Origin: Microcebus murinus
Lineage: Eukaryota > Chordata > Mammalia > Primates > Cheirogaleidae
DNA: 64,000 nucleotides
Assembly (NCBI RefSeq): GCF_040939455.1
Contig: NC_134109.1
Span: 57,254,001-57,318,000 of the forward strand
Reading direction: 5' to 3'
Of this stretch, positions 12,644 through 27,640 are shown piece after piece; position 1 is the first letter of the stretch, and each line of letters starts with the position of its first letter. The notes below the pieces were generated by a model. That model was not told the origin of the DNA and ran no database searches. It was given only the letters and a program-made list of their open reading frames with translations. A program made the translations under genes and the position numbers.

Positions 12644-13745
12644 TATTTTAGATGAATATAGTGAATGGTATTAACTCAAGTTTATTCTGTTATGAAGACT
12701 TCTATTTTGTTAAACCTAACTGATCTTGTATTTGCAGCTTATCATACCTATTAAGAGGATCAGATGTCAGAGGTTTTGCTATCTACCTGTAAATGGTGTC
12801 ACCTCGAGGCAGCAACCTAGATGCTTATAGCATGTATAGTAAGGCTTCACAATTGATTTACCCACATATTATTACCAAGTGGCTACTAGTTCCACCACAT
12901 GCTGGGTCCTGAGGCAGGTGATAAGAATATAACAGAGAAAATGATATGGTCTCAACCAGAAACATCTCAAACTCTAGTAGCTGTACCCTTTGTGGCAATT
13001 CTAATATAATAGAGGATCCATGGCTTTCATGAAAAGAAAAGATCCCATGTGCTTTTTGAAAAAATGATATGCTATCCTAAAAATGAGTTGTAATCACAAT
13101 TTTTATGTTTGTGGGGCCATTTTCCAGGAACCAAAGGAGCTTGTTATTTGATTAAAACATTTTATGAATCCTTTATAAAGGAATTTATCATCATGCCATC
13201 ATTTTTCTATACAAATGTGTTTCTCTGCAAAAGGAGACACTTCCCATTCATAGGGAATGTGTTCCAGATTGCTTTGAATCCCACTATTATTTTGTCAATG
13301 GTGGATAAACAGGGAGCTTTATTTCTGAAAGAAACTGTCACCAACTGTCCATATTTCTCAACCAAATTTTGTCCTTGTCAATGATTTTAACAATTCTTCT
13401 AGCAGAATAGAGTTTAGAGGGATGCTTTCGTACAAGTTAAATAACTTTTAATTGATTCTCCATCTATCTTCTAGATTTGAATGTCTCTAAACAAGAAGAG
13501 TAGTTAAAATCTTGCCCTTCTGAAAAGAGTTTGAGCTTTAGCTCAGACAGTCAATGATAGCCAGCTACAGTGAGCCAAAGTAGCCAGGACTCCCAAGGTG
13601 GGGTTGCATTAGTGATCGAAGTTAAACATAACTCTAAAATAAATCAGAGGAAATATTTTTTCAACTCTCTATATAAACATTCCAGTAACAGGAGGCAGAC
13701 TGTTACTTTAACATAGGAAAGGAGGATTTTCACTAAAGATTTTAC

Positions 13746-13856
13746 CACTTGAGGCTCCTCAACACTTATCGGTAATCCTTGTTCTACTTGTATCTGAGGT
13801 GTTTCTGCTTGTATCTCAGCTGATCTGACGTGCATTTGTCCCAGTAAAGAAATATC
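13746..13856 (-). CDS. Coding exon 2 of the minus-strand gene, 37 codons
   Basis: The acceptor is a C/T-rich tract ending CTTCAAG just upstream of 13856, and the donor is CAAGTG|GTAAAA at 13746/13745. It is exactly 111 bases, phase 0 at both ends, and reads DISLLGQMHVRSAEIQ at its start and VEEPQV at its end. It fits directly after the 309-codon exon 32 kb upstream and before the 69-codon exon downstream. No domain is recognisable; the peptide is Glu/Gln-rich and hydrophilic. An additional exon of a length divisible by three inside the long intron cannot be excluded. Confidence 0.65.
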
Positions 13857-14039
13857 CTTGAAGGGGGAGAAAAGGAAATAATTAAAATAATGACAATTTT
13901 AAAAATCATCGAGGCACGTTTTTTGATGTAACAAAACGCTAGTCAGTTAATGCAGTACATGAGAAATATAAAAGAGAAATATAAGCTGGTCAATAGCATG
14001 CAGTAAATTAGAACTATATAAAAAGCACAATAAAAGAAC

Positions 14040-14700
14040 TATACCCCTGTAAAGTTTTTATACTATTTGTGAAATGGTATATTATTTACTAAGATAAATT
14101 AAATATGCATATTGAAAATCCCATAGCAGCCACTAACATGATAAAACACAAAGAAACAGCTAATAGTTTGGAATAGCATGGGATGCTAAAAAATAATAAT
14201 AATCATAATAAGACAGGGAAAAAGGGAAAAAGAACAAAGAGTGTATGTGGCATATAGAAACCAAATAGCAATATGGTAAGTCCAAACTCAACCATATCGA
14301 TAATTACATGTAAATGGTTCTAAACACTGCAATTAAAAAGATAAAGATTGTTGGACCACAGAAAAAAACAAAACAAAGCCCTACTATATGATAACTATAG
14401 AAAGCCTACTTTAAGTATACAGACACGAATGGGTTAATAGTAAAGAGATTAAGGAAGATATAACATGCAAACACTAACCATAAGAAAACTGGAGTGGCTA
14501 TATTAGTATCAGACTAAGTAGACTTCAAAACAAGGAATATTAGCAGGATAAAAAGGATCATTTCATAATAATAAAATGGTCAAGTCACTCAGAAGACAGA
14601 ACAGCATTCACTAATGACAAAGCTTCAAAATACATAAAACAAAAACTAACAGATCTAAAAACAAAAATATACAAATATATTATTATAGTTGGAAATTTAA
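14040..14700 (+). mobile_element. Old L1 LINE fragment, sense (ORF2 endonuclease region)
   Basis: The order CATATCGATAATTACATGTA, CCTACTATATGATAACTATA, ACACTAACCATAAGAAAACT, then GCTTCAAAATACATAAAACA matches the start of ORF2 in old L1 families. The frame is destroyed by many changes. A MIR-like tail may follow at about 14700-14780. Confidence 0.7.
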
Positions 14701-14816
14701 ACCAGGATTATCTGGCTCCAGAGACTAAAAGCCCAGACTTCACCCACTACACAAAATATACATGTAACAGAATTCCACTTGTACTCTCTAAATTTATTGA
14801 AATGAAAAAAAAAGTA

Positions 14817-15150
14817 GGCCGGGCGCTGTGGCTCACGCCTGTAATCCTAGCTCTTGGGAGGCCGAGGCGGGCGGATTGCTCAAGGTCAGGAGTTCGAAAC
14901 CAGCCTGAGCAAGAGCGAGACCCCGTCTCTACTATAAATAGAAAGAAATTAATTGGCCAACTGATATATATATATAAAAAATTAGCCGGGCATGGTGGCG
15001 CATGCCTGTAGTCCCAGCTACCCGGGAGGCTGAGGCAGAAGGATCACTCGAGCCCAGGAGTTTGAGGTTGCTGTGAGCTAGGCTGACGCCACGGCACTCA
15101 CTCTAGCCTGGGCAACAAAGCGAGACTCTGTCTCAAAAAAAAAAAAAAAA
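14817..15150 (+). mobile_element. Alu SINE, lemur type, sense
   Basis: It begins GGCCGGGCGCTGTGGCTCAC, carries the strepsirrhine-type ATAGAAAGAAATTAATTGG joint with a TATATATA run between the arms, and ends in a long A tract. It is a dimeric Alu with an intact right arm. Confidence 0.95.
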
Positions 15151-16120
15151 AGAAAGAAAAAAAAAGTAAGCCAAACTAAAAAAAAAAAAAAAAAAAAAAT
15201 ACTGAGACATAAAAATTTACTTGAATCAGAAATCTTGAATTTTGGACCAAGAAAAAAGTCAAAAAGAAAAATTTTAAGTAATACTATTAGTATTTTATCT
15301 AACATGCATTTACACTATCTTGTCTCCCTGAGTTATAAACTATAACTAGTAGTATATTTCTACATCTTCCACAGGGTCTGGCAAAGTGTTAACAAATTTT
15401 TAAACTCCATAAATAATTGAAAATTTATACAGCTGTGAGCAGTCCAGCTTCACAATCCTGGATACATTTTTCATGTGTTTCACAGAGCAACTTCCAGCTG
15501 GGACAGCTAACTTAGAATCCAAAATGTCAGACCTGGAAGGAACTTAAAGGATTGGTAAAATGTGAAGGAAGCCCAAATTTCACAGACGCTGAAACCAGAG
15601 CTTTGAGCTTTAACTAGTGCTGTGTAGTATTCAAAACAAACAGAGCACATGGTCTTTCCCCTAAACTGCTTCAAGCAGATGAACCAGCCACAGAGGCAGC
15701 AGTGTTCCTCTGGCCTCTTGGGCAGGCCCAGTAGTTTTTTCAATAATCATTAAAAGGCGTGGGGAGAGCAACTGTCCCGCTACTCTTCATCATGCAATCC
15801 AGGTTCTCCCCACATGACACTGGCTGCAATGACATGGGCAAAACAGCATTTCTAACATACACTCTTTTATAGTTTCATCAGCACTTGGTCAAAGTGTACT
15901 GCCTTTAAATAACTTACTGTGAAGTGCAAGTTTCAGAAAGAAGGAAAGAGAAGGCATTCTATGGCCCAAAACAAGTACACAGGTAACTTTCTTGAGAAAC
16001 TGCCCTGATTTTCATTGACTTTCTCTTGCTTCCTGCAGGCAAAAACCCTGATGGCGTTGGCCTGTAGAATCCTGCTTACAGGCACAAGAGCTGCTTTACA
16101 TTTGCTGTCACCACTTTTGA

Positions 16121-16452
<332 letters not shown>

Positions 16453-18419
16453 CATTTTATGTGATTGTTCTGGGTAACTGGACCCTGCATTCAGTAGAAC
16501 AACTGAAAAACGTAATTTGAAAAAACATCAGCATTTGAAGGGCTGCCATATAAATTTAAACATCAAAATTGCTACGGAAACCGTAACTAAATACATGTGT
16601 CCTCTTTTCCACAAAGTCCTAGCAGAATATAGTCTATTACTTAAGCCTATTCAAAAAGTACACTATTCCCAGAATCACTGTTTCAAGTAAGATTTCTATT
16701 TTTTAAATATCACTTCTCTAATAGTTGCCCTATGCTATAAAACCATACAGTGCTCTTAGGGGAAAAAAATTACTATGGCATTCATGAAAAGATTGTTTAA
16801 ACCAGATTACCTAAAACAGATGCAATCAGAAAAATATTTCCAGAATATGATCAAGTCTGTGATTGCGTAATGCACCATCCTTTACTTCTTGACATCTATG
16901 CTGGAAAAGACAACACAAAATCCAGGCTTTTCCTCTCAGAAGCCTATAGAGAAATTTGAGTCATTATGCCTGCTTCTAGGTTACAGCATCTGCTCTGTCG
17001 GATATGACATCTCTTTGAAATACGGACCAACTATTTAGTGAGTTATGATCAGCTATGTGAGCAGCACTGTGCTATAGCACTTCAAGTATAGGAATCCAAG
17101 AGAAGCATAAGGCAAGATTCTTTCCCTTCAGAAATTTACAATCTAGTTAAAGAGATGAAAATAACAGACTAGAAATAATGTTATTCAAAATGCAAAGCAG
17201 TATATTTAATCAAGTATAATTATTATGCACAGGGCTCAAGTTCAACAGGGATCCAATTTATACAGAGAGACGAGGAAAGAGTATAAATATCAGAAAATGC
17301 ACCCATTTGAACTATGTTATTGAAAAATAAATTTGGGAAAGATCTGAGTTCTTGGGACAGGAGGTGGAGGGCAGAGGAAACACAGTATTTCATATTTTAC
17401 TATAAGACCACCTGAAAATAATTATGCATCTGTATCGATGAATTTTGAAAGTTCATATACCTCTTTTGTTCATTTGGTCAACAAGATTGCATAAAATTAA
17501 AATTTTCAAAACACAAACTGAGGAAGGATGAAAACATATTTGTTGTGTTTTCTCAAATGAAACTAAATCTAAAAAACTTTGTTTTTGCTGTTCCTGAATA
17601 AAATAAAAGTCTGGCCACCCCTGATATAAATGATAAGCAATATAAAAGCTCCACCCTGTGGAATAAATGCATCGTGAAAGAGGACCAAAGGAATGAATTT
17701 TTCACCCCAGAATGTCAGACGAGACAAATGTTTTTAAGGGTTGGTACACATGAAAAAAAAAAAAAGAAGAAGAAATCAAATTGTATCTTTATGTAGAGTT
17801 GTATGGGTTGCACTGATTTTATCACTTTATTACATATCAGATTGTCTGAAAAACAAGATAAATTGGCATCTTCCTCCAAAATTCAAAAACAAAATTAATT
17901 TCATTTAGAATTTAGGCCTAAGAATTAACCAACCACTCTACTCTTACCCTCTGCTTAACTTGATAAGGTTTTTATTAAACAAAATAATATTTTTCTAATT
18001 TGCTATCTTTGAAAAATCTACTTAATGACAGTGTATTAAATCATTTCTAATTCATGGAACATATCAATATTTTATTTTTCTTTATAGATTCTCCACACCA
18101 TTCATATTGGAATACTTAGTCTCCCAAGGACACTGGAGCCTTTTTTAGATCAGTGTCCTTGTTTATGCTTGTCTCCTACTAGGGAATTCGCTTCCCAAAT
18201 ACTTTCATGGGTGGTTCCCCAGGTGACATAGGGAGATGTTTTATTTGGCAGAAGGGGGTCTTATTTTTTTAAAAGAAAGCTTCCAAAGCTTTCAAATATT
18301 TTTTATTAAAATCCTATTCCTCCTTAAACATTCACTCAGAATTCATTGTTCCCACAGCACATGACCTGTACATCGATTTGGCTTTATGCTATTAGAATGT
18401 GCTTTCAACCACTCCTAGA

Positions 18420-18680
18420 TCCTTACAGATTTCAAGAAGTTGGTTTTCTCCTGGTGATCCTCGTCTTCAAAATCCCAGGGAGCCAGCTGCATACACCAGA
18501 AAGGAACCATCCTTGACATCTCTGCTCTCCCTCACTTCCCTAATCCAAATCATCACTAAACCCTTAAATTTGCTACCTAACATCATCTCAGGAATCCCCA
18601 CTGTAGCCTCTTAACCATTATAACCCACACCTCTCTAATCACCTTCCACCACAGCCATCCACTCCTCATCCTGAGTCAAG
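18420..18680 (+). mobile_element. Probable L2 LINE fragment
   Basis: AACCATCCTTGACATCTCTG, then CCAAATCATCACTAAACCCT and a CATCCACTCCTCATCCTGAG run resemble the L2 segment coding 'ttgactcctctc...caatccatcagcaa', but divergence is high. Confidence 0.45.
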
Positions 18681-19189
18681 GTAATCCTCTCGAATTCAAC
18701 TCTGATCAACGCACACAACATACATACTGACATGGCTGACTGGGTCAACTACCCACAGTTTTGCAGGCTGTGACAACACAATGCAGCTTACAAAACGGTT
18801 TAGAGTTTGAAGCCCGTCTCTCCCACCAGATCATAAGGAAAGGACTCCACCACAGCACCCGGCAGTTCTTTGCATCCCAAAGTTGCCAACTACTTTAAAA
18901 GAGTCCATTTTAGAACCTCCATACCTATATCTGTAGTTGGGGGAATATATTTTGGAATTGCCTTCAGATACAGCTTGCCATTGACAAAAGAAAATTTGTC
19001 TTTTGCATCTTCATTGTTACACCTGGATTTTTGACCCAAGATGGTTTCACCCCTATCAAAGTGTTCAGCCTTTTTATTCACAAGACATTGCTCTCAATGA
19101 CATTTGGTTGTTTCCAAAAAACCCAACCCACCCCCTAATGGATAGATACTTGACAAAAGATTAATAAAAGAATGTATTATGGGATATGA

Positions 19190-19345
19190 GAGCTAACAAC
19201 TATTGAGCACTTACAGTATGCCAGGCATTGATGAACACTTTACAAACGTTATTCCATTTAGTTCTCACAACTAACCCATGCGGTAGTTGTTATTATTCCA
19301 ACTTTACAGATTAAAAAAAAAAAACTAAAGTTGAGAGGATGGTTA
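19190..19345 (-). mobile_element. MIR SINE, antisense
   Basis: CTATTGAGCACTTACAGTAT, then GCCAGGCATTGATGAACACT, then a TCTCACAACTAACCCATGCG segment and a TTTACAGATT end are the MIR 3' half in reverse. Confidence 0.8.
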
Positions 19346-21199
19346 TAAGAGCCTAAAGATATGCAGCCTTCAATTGTGGACTACAAAGAGGAGTGATTTT
19401 GTAACAAAGTCCCTTATTAATATCCATGAATGAAATATTGGGTGGTGGTAGTGTCGGATTAATGTTTCTGAATGTCTTTGTATTTCTTAGGAATTCACAG
19501 TCTTACTCCATTATCCTCTGTTGGTCCCTGTTCAAAGTATCTGGGGCCCCTTCATGCTTCTGAGTCATGCTGAATAAGCCTGGGAGGAGTTGTTAAGAAA
19601 ATAAAAATCTAGAGCAGGGAAATCACATGCCTTCATTATAGATATGGCAGAAAGTTCAAGAGAAAGAAAGGTTACCTCAAATTGACATAAAGGGAGTTCT
19701 GAGGAAAAAAAAAAAAGATTAAGCCTGCTTGGCTGCTTATACCCTATAAATTCAAGATATTATGGCTCATATTAATAGCATAGTATTAGCAAAGTAGCAA
19801 TAAAGAAATTAAAACACAAGGTTTTCTTTTAAAACTGCTGCAAGTGGCTTAAAACACAGAAAGAAAAAGAAGTAATATGAGAAACTATTTTGTTCTTAGA
19901 ATTGTATACTCCTTTTTGTGTCTTTATTCTCCTAGATCATTCAGTTTCTCTATTTAGAAAATATATTTATCAATTTATGTGTTATCATAAATATTTATCT
20001 TTACAATATTATAAATCAAGGGTGGTATTTGGCCATGATTCTTGCTTTTCCAGTCTTTATGTCAAAACCTCTGGCCCTGCTACACTGGACAAGCAAGCAG
20101 TCGCAAGCAGTCTAGCAGCAGGGACCAGGAGCTGCCATTGACAGTAAGTGTCATGCACACCGAACTGTTCACGCACAGCATTCCTAAACCCATTCACAGA
20201 GTAATGGAATCAGACATTTAGTAGGAATTTAGAAATTATTTAAGGAATAAGTCGATGAATGGAAAAGTGTAATCTCCAGATTAACATTAGATTATAGTCA
20301 ACTATAAAATCTGACATTATTCCCTGTAGATTAGAAAACAAAATTTTTCAACAACTCAAGCACCTGACTTACCTGTATTTTTAGAAGTGCTATTATTTAA
20401 ACTAATTTAAATTTTGTCTAGATACCAACTGCATGTTTTCTCTTAAATTCATGAAACTAAATAAAAAGAAGAAAGATTATTTATCCCTGAGCTGTTTACC
20501 CTGTGACAACAATTCTGTCAGTTCCAACTTCTATTTTCTTAAAGATATATTTAATAACTTCTCAAATAAAGGGGATTTCTTAAAATCATTTATAGAAACA
20601 ATTATCTTAAGCAAGCTTTAACTATAAGAAGACATTGCTTTAAATAAACACTTTTCTAATTGGGAACAAATATATGAAAGGAAGTTTACTTTGGATATAA
20701 CTTGACAGACAGTAAGAACATCAAAATGTATTCTACAAGACGGTTATTTATTCTTGACTGGTTATTGTAAGGCATGTAGTCAGTTGCCAGTGTATAAATA
20801 AGTAAAAAAGGCATACATTAAAAACAACAAACCTGAATAAGCTGACAAGAGTGTCTTGTAAATATTTTCTTATTATTTTATCAACACCTCTCTATGAAAT
20901 GTAACCACATTTTACTAAAATGAAAGCCCAGAAGCAAAACAATTGATACCACAGAACCTCAGAATGATTTAGGAATTGTAAACACCAAACTCCAAAAGTG
21001 AGAGTGCAAGTGGGACCGAAAACAGCACCTAGATCCCCCTGCACACAGCCAAGTAATACCTTTCCCTCATCTGAGAAAAATAAAATATACTAGCAGGAAT
21101 GAATGCAAAGGAACAAGCTAAATTTGAGAAAATTCTCTCAGGAAAAAAAGAGGAGAGAATGAGTGGGAAAGTGGCAGAGATATATAAAAATCAGAAGAA

Positions 21200-22380
21200 T
21201 TGGTCCAGCCTACCAACATCCAAATAATATGAGTTCCAGAAAGAAAGAAACAAGAAAACAGACAGGAATACATTTTAAAAGAAAATTACTCAAAACTGAA
21301 GGATATGAGTTATTTAGAAGGAAAGGGCCCACCACAAATGAATGAAAAAGGAGCCATGTCAAGGCATGTCATTGAGAAATTTCAGAAAACTTGGGGTAAA
21401 AACAGTTTTTAAGAGAGGAGAGAAAAAGCCACTAAAAAGGGAACAGAAATGAGAACATCATTGGATTTCTCATCTGCAATCATAAATATAAAAAAAGTTG
21501 GAACAATACTTCCATAACTCTCAGTAAAATGATTCCAACCTAGAATTCTACTACCAGCCAAATTATTATTTTTAAGGGAAGGTAAAATAGTAAAATTTTC
21601 AGATGGGCAAGATCTAAAAAACACCACAATGTACTTCCCACATCCCCTTTCTTGGTAGTTAGTAAGCCAGGAAAGGGAAGATATGAGATCCAAACAACAG
21701 ATGAAGGCAAAAGCCAAGGCTACAGCTAAGAAGGAAGCCCGAAGAGCCATTAATCCTGATTACACAGGAGATCAAAGGGCTCCTAAAGGAACATCTCAAA
21801 AAAAGAATAAGAGAGATTACCTGATGTATCTGAATATATTAAGAAGACATTTACACTTGCAGAAAGAGTTTAGAGATAAGTTAGTGATGTATACATAGAA
21901 TATTAAGTAATAAGGTGAAAAAAAACCTTGCAATCATTAATTCTGGGGAAAGGCAGTTACTCAAGAAAGGAAATGTTACTGTGATATCTACCTAAACATA
22001 ATATTGCAAATACCAAAAATTATGATTAACTATATTGGGAAGATAGGAAAGTGTATTACCATAGGGTAGGGGTGGGTGGTAGTAAAAGCAAATAAAAAGA
22101 TTTATTTGCTTATATTCCATAATAGGAAATCAATAGATGCTGTCTAACATGGGGAGAAATCAGAAACTAGCAACATTAAAATATGATTTAGAAATAGAAA
22201 GATATACATAAGATGAAATAGCTAAAAGGCTGGGAAGTGGTTGTCTATGGGGAGTCGGAATGAGAGGTATGGAAAAGTTTGGCAAGGAACTGCTATTATA
22301 AGCCTAGTAGCACTGTATGACATTTTTAGCTATGTTTATATATTACTTTAACCAAAATATAAAAATTAAACTTAAAGTAT
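21200..22380 (+). mobile_element. Old LINE-like (L1/HAL1 type) fragment, class uncertain
   Basis: GAAACTTGGGG-type text, GGGCCCACCACAAATGAATG, then AACCTAGAATTCTACTACCA and TTTTCAGATGGGCAAGATCT are phrases I associate with dispersed old L1-related sequence. The 71-codon lysine-rich frame at 21683-21898 is part of it and not a gene. Confidence 0.4.
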
Positions 22381-22439
22381 AACAAAAGATAAGCAATAAA
22401 ATAAATAGTAACAACAAAAATTAAATCTACCTCCTCTTC

Positions 22440-23462
22440 TTATATCTTCAATATCTCTTTCTCTCTCTCTGCTCAGTCTTTCCCCTCAGCATTTATACAT
22501 TCATTTAAAAGAAAATCCTTATACAACCTCTTTTAGCTATAGTCCAATTTCTTTTCTTTCTATCACTGCCAATCTTACTGTAAATTTTTCTCTAATCAGG
22601 CCCTCACCATCCCTACTCAACCTGTTGCAATGGATTGAGTTGAACCAAATGAAGTTGCCGATCTAATAACTTTTTACCCACAAAAACAAAAACTCCATAT
22701 GGTCCAATATAAGGGCTTATTGTCATCACCACCACCAAATTCTGCGCCCATCACCTGAGTATCTCCTGCTGTCTGCTTCATTTGTGCCCTACTCTCCAGC
22801 CACGTTACCCCTGCCTTAATTCAGATGTGCTTCATGTCTTTCTGGGTTAAGGCTTTACCTCCTAACTCCTGCTCCCCACAAGTCTATGTTGGCATAGCCG
22901 CCAGAATGGTCTTTTCAAAATATTAATTGTATGGTGTCACTCTCCTGCTTCAAATTCTTCAGTGGCAGCCCAGTGCTATCAGAATCAAACCTAAACTCCT
23001 TACTACTCAGCCATAAAACAGAATGAAATAATGTCCTTTGCAGCAACTTGAATGGAACTGGGGACCCTTATCCTAAGTGAAGTAGCTCATGAATGGAAAA
23101 ACAAACACCATATATACTCTCTAATAATTGGGAGCTAACTGACGGGCACACACAGGTGCAAAGAGACGTAAAGGACATTGGAAACCAAGAAGGGGGAGGG
23201 TGGGGAGGGCAAGGATAAAAACTTACCTATCAGGTACAATGAACACTGTTCTGGTGACAAGCACACCAAAAGCCCCACTTTAAGCATTATAAAAAGGTAT
23301 CCATGTAACAAGAATATTTGTACTCCCTTAATATTTTGAAATTTAAAAAAATCAAACCTAAACTCCCTTCCAGGGCCACATGTTGACCACTCCCTGCGCC
23401 TCTCCAGCTTCATTTCCCTCCAGACTCTGCAGCCCACCCTGGCTTGGTCCCAAACTTGCCCT
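22440..23462 (+). mobile_element. L2-like LINE fragment, split by a 345-bp L1 insertion
   Basis: CCAGAATGGTCTTTTCAAAA, then CACTCTCCTGCTTCAAATTC and TTCAGTGGCAGCCCAGTGCT follow the L2 pattern, and after the L1 insertion the text resumes with CAGGGCCACATGTTGACC. Weak at its upstream side. Confidence 0.5.
23000..23349 (+). mobile_element. 5'-truncated L1 3' end with 17-bp target-site duplication
   Basis: AATCAAACCTAAACTCC occurs at 22983-22999 and again at 23350-23366. Between them is an L1 3' end: TACTACTCAGCCATAAAACA, GGGAGCTAACTGACGGGCAC, and a tail TATTTTGAAATTTAAAAAA. This is a typical target-primed reverse transcription product. Confidence 0.88.
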
Positions 23463-23618
23463 CTATGCTTTTTTCTTTTTGTTTTTTTAGAGACAGGATC
23501 ACGTTCTGTCACCCAGACTGAAGTGCAGTGGGATGACCATGGCTCACTGCAGCCTCGAACCCCTGGCCTCCAGTGATCCTCCCACCTCAGCCTCCAGAGT
23601 AGTTGGGAATACCGGTGC
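23463..23618 (-). mobile_element. Single-arm Alu-type SINE, antisense
   Basis: GAGACAGGATCACGTTCTGT, then CACCCAGACTGAAGTGCAGT and CCTCGAACCCCTGGCCTCCA are an antisense left arm of an old Alu (monomer-like); no right arm follows. Confidence 0.75.
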
Positions 23619-25364
23619 ACCCCACTGAGATGAGTACCCTCTGTACCTGAGTCATACTAAACAACTTACATGCAGAAATGTTCCTTTTATTAATATATAT
23701 TAAAATATACATATAGGAGATGACATATCCCTAATATTTGGCACCTCGAAGGTACCTGATAAATATTTATGAAAGGAAAATTTAGTGTTTTCATAAATGA
23801 GCCAAAAGTGAATCATGGATGAAAAAATATACATACTATATACAGTATACATATTCTATTTCTTCTATGAACCAAGTGAAAATTGAAAAGGCTAACTATG
23901 TTTATTTAAGTATTAAAATGCATAATGACAGTTAACTAAAAACAACATAAATTATACTGACAGGTAGAAGAAAGAGAAGGAGACAAAGAAGGAAAGAATG
24001 AGAGAAATAAAAAGGAAAGAGGAGAAGAGAAGGAAGAGGGAGGGAAGGGGTATGGGAAAATAGCTCAATTTCACATTGTAACAACTAAGTGAAGAAAATT
24101 CATAAACATTACAATTAATCTGTGTGCAGGAAATTGTTCTCTGTTTTCTAAAAAGCGATAAAATGAAGTCCTTATAGTTAGCCTTAAAGAATATATATAC
24201 TAAGTATTAATACTTCTATTTGTTTTCTGGTAAAGAACTGCATCATTAAGTTTTAAAAGCTGTCCAACCAGTTCTCAAGCTAGTACCCCATCCAACAAAG
24301 TTTAATTAGGTTTGGAGTTTTGTTTAAACTGACAGCTGTGGTTCAAAAAGCCCCCAAGGCCAGCGTTATAGTTTGCATCTTAAATAATCAAATTGCCCAA
24401 AGGTATTCTGTGGTTCCATGGCTATTACTTTTTATTCTGATTTGCAAGGGATCTTAGCTCTATGCTAAGAATATGGCTTATTCAAATGCAAAAATATGTT
24501 TACAGTATCTCTAAATCAATTTTTAAAAAGTCGTTATTCCTCACCTATTCACTGTGCAGACATCCAACAACCTCACGGATCTAGCAGAGACAGGAATCAG
24601 GATGTACACAAAAAAAGGGCTTAACGCAGGCAAAAAAAAAAAAAGATGTCAGCAAAGCTCTGTGCAGAGGAAGCTCACACACTTTCCCATAGGAAAGCTT
24701 TTGAGGCTCTCCCTCAGAGGCTGTTTACTCTCACTTTACAAACAATATTACCCAGCTTATTTATCTAGTTTCTAAGCCTACGGCAGAATAGAAATAAAAT
24801 ATTAAGAAGAGAGCTGTGGGAGAGGGGCTACTTACAACATACTGACACACTGACTGCACGACAGAGACAACTGTCAGCCTACTGGGAAGGAGGAAACAAA
24901 AATTAGAACAAGAAAACAAAAGACCTCAAAGCACAGCTGAATACAGGGTGTGGGGCAAATGCTTCATACACCCAATAAGATCTTGGGGGACATCACCATC
25001 TCATACCATAGCATAAAGAATCGACACCCAAAATGGTGCCCTTTGTCCTCAAGTAAAGGATCAGCTTAGCTCCTCCACTGGGGCATACCCATGCCAGGTA
25101 ATGGGAATGGCGGAAAGAGTACAGCACACTTAAGAAAATGTTTCTGCTGAGAGAGTAAGCATAAAAGAAGGCATATTTGTCCTTAAAGGACTGAACCCCT
25201 AATTGTCAAGAAAACACAGTATCTAAAATGATTCATTTGCTAAGGAACCCTCATGATAGCAGTTACAATGTATCTAAAAATCTAGCTGGAATATATATTG
25301 GGTCATAGAACCTAAACTCCATAAGGGTTTCAAATAACTGTTCAACAGTAAATAACATCAAAGA

Positions 25365-25500
25365 ATATAAGAGTAGTAGTTAGGGTATCTGGGGTTTGGT
25401 CTCTCCATTCCACCACTAACCACATGTGGCCTTGGCGAATCGGTTACTTCTCTGAGACTCTATCTTCTCATCTGTGAAATGAAGAAGTTAAAGAGATAGC
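25365..25500 (+). mobile_element. MIR SINE, sense
   Basis: Pattern GTTTGGTCTCTCCATTCCAC, ATGTGGCCTTGGCGAATCGG, then TTCTCATCTGTGAAATGAAG matches MIR core and 3' parts. Confidence 0.65.
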
Positions 25501-26559
25501 TGCGAAGTATCCAATGATGTTTCCTTCCAACCCACACACTCAATATTCTCCCCTCTTATCCCGACTGGTTATTGCCGGCCCATGGCCTCAGGTAAAAAGT
25601 GCTACAGAAGAACATAAAGTAATAAAAGAAGAGCTTCTTTCCAGCTTTCAGGTTTCAAAAACCTAGGAACTGGGTGAAATAAAAGAATATAGGACAATGA
25701 CAAGTGATTTGGGAGAAAACAAGATGAGTATGTGTAATATTTCCTTCCTCTGCAGCTAGAAAAGAATTGAATTCCTGGGCCAGAGAAAACTGCCAGGGAG
25801 GTGATTAAAAACATAGACATTGATAGGCCCCTGGGATAGGGGCTCACACCCAGCTCCCCAGCACTAAGCCCAAAGGAAACAAGAGGGAGATGCGTTTGTG
25901 GGATGAAGAGCAGAAAGGACCTGGGACCAATTCCCATGAAGAATCCAAGAAACAGCAAGATCCCTGAGAAGAATGGCCAAGTGGAGGGTCAAGGTAGAAG
26001 GAGCATTATATAACCTCACAGTTTATCAGGGCCCAGAATGGCTTGAGAACAGCAAAATGACTTCTGTGTAATCAAGAGTAGCAAATATGAATGACAGAGC
26101 TCAGGAAATCACAGGAGCCTTAGAAACTAGAACAGGGGCAACTTAGAAGTGAACTGATGATGTTGGGAAGACCTAAGTGGACCATCAGACAGAAGTATGG
26201 ATGTCTCAACAGAGGTGCCCAGCATGGCACATAATCGTAAGGAACTTTATATATCCCGGGGATGGGGAGGGGGGTCCCCAAATTGAGACTAAGATTCTGT
26301 GACCCTGATGGAATGGGAGCTCCAAATAAAGACTAAATTGAGTTCTAGAGAAATAAACATAGTTTTTGCACATCTGTGTTTACAGCCTGAGATCCATACC
26401 TACTACATGCTGTGACAGACTCAACAGCCATGAAATCAAAAGGCCAAGCCACAGAATAAGAAGAAATAATCTATGAATAACTTCATGACAATAAATGTGG
26501 GGAAACTTGGATAAAAAAATAATTGCCTAGAAATACATCATCATAAAATTGACCTGGGA

Positions 26560-27640
<1,081 letters not shown>

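Larger units (their letters stand above)
10154..13745 (-). other. Intron between coding exons 2 and 3
   Basis: Contains a MIR, two L2 3'-end remnants (about 11570-11640 and 11745-11860), a perfect palindrome and a small mariner element, each listed where supportable. The rest is AT-rich with nothing recognised. Confidence 0.55.

Noticed and set aside
17590..17627. hAT-like right end ending CTGGCCACCCCTG
   Set aside because: A terminus-like motif without a matching left end or body; too little to call an element.
18890..19081. 63-codon minus-strand frame at 18.9 kb considered as an extra exon of the gene
   Set aside because: Its reading frame and boundaries do not give AG/GT junctions that keep phase 0 between the flanking coding exons.
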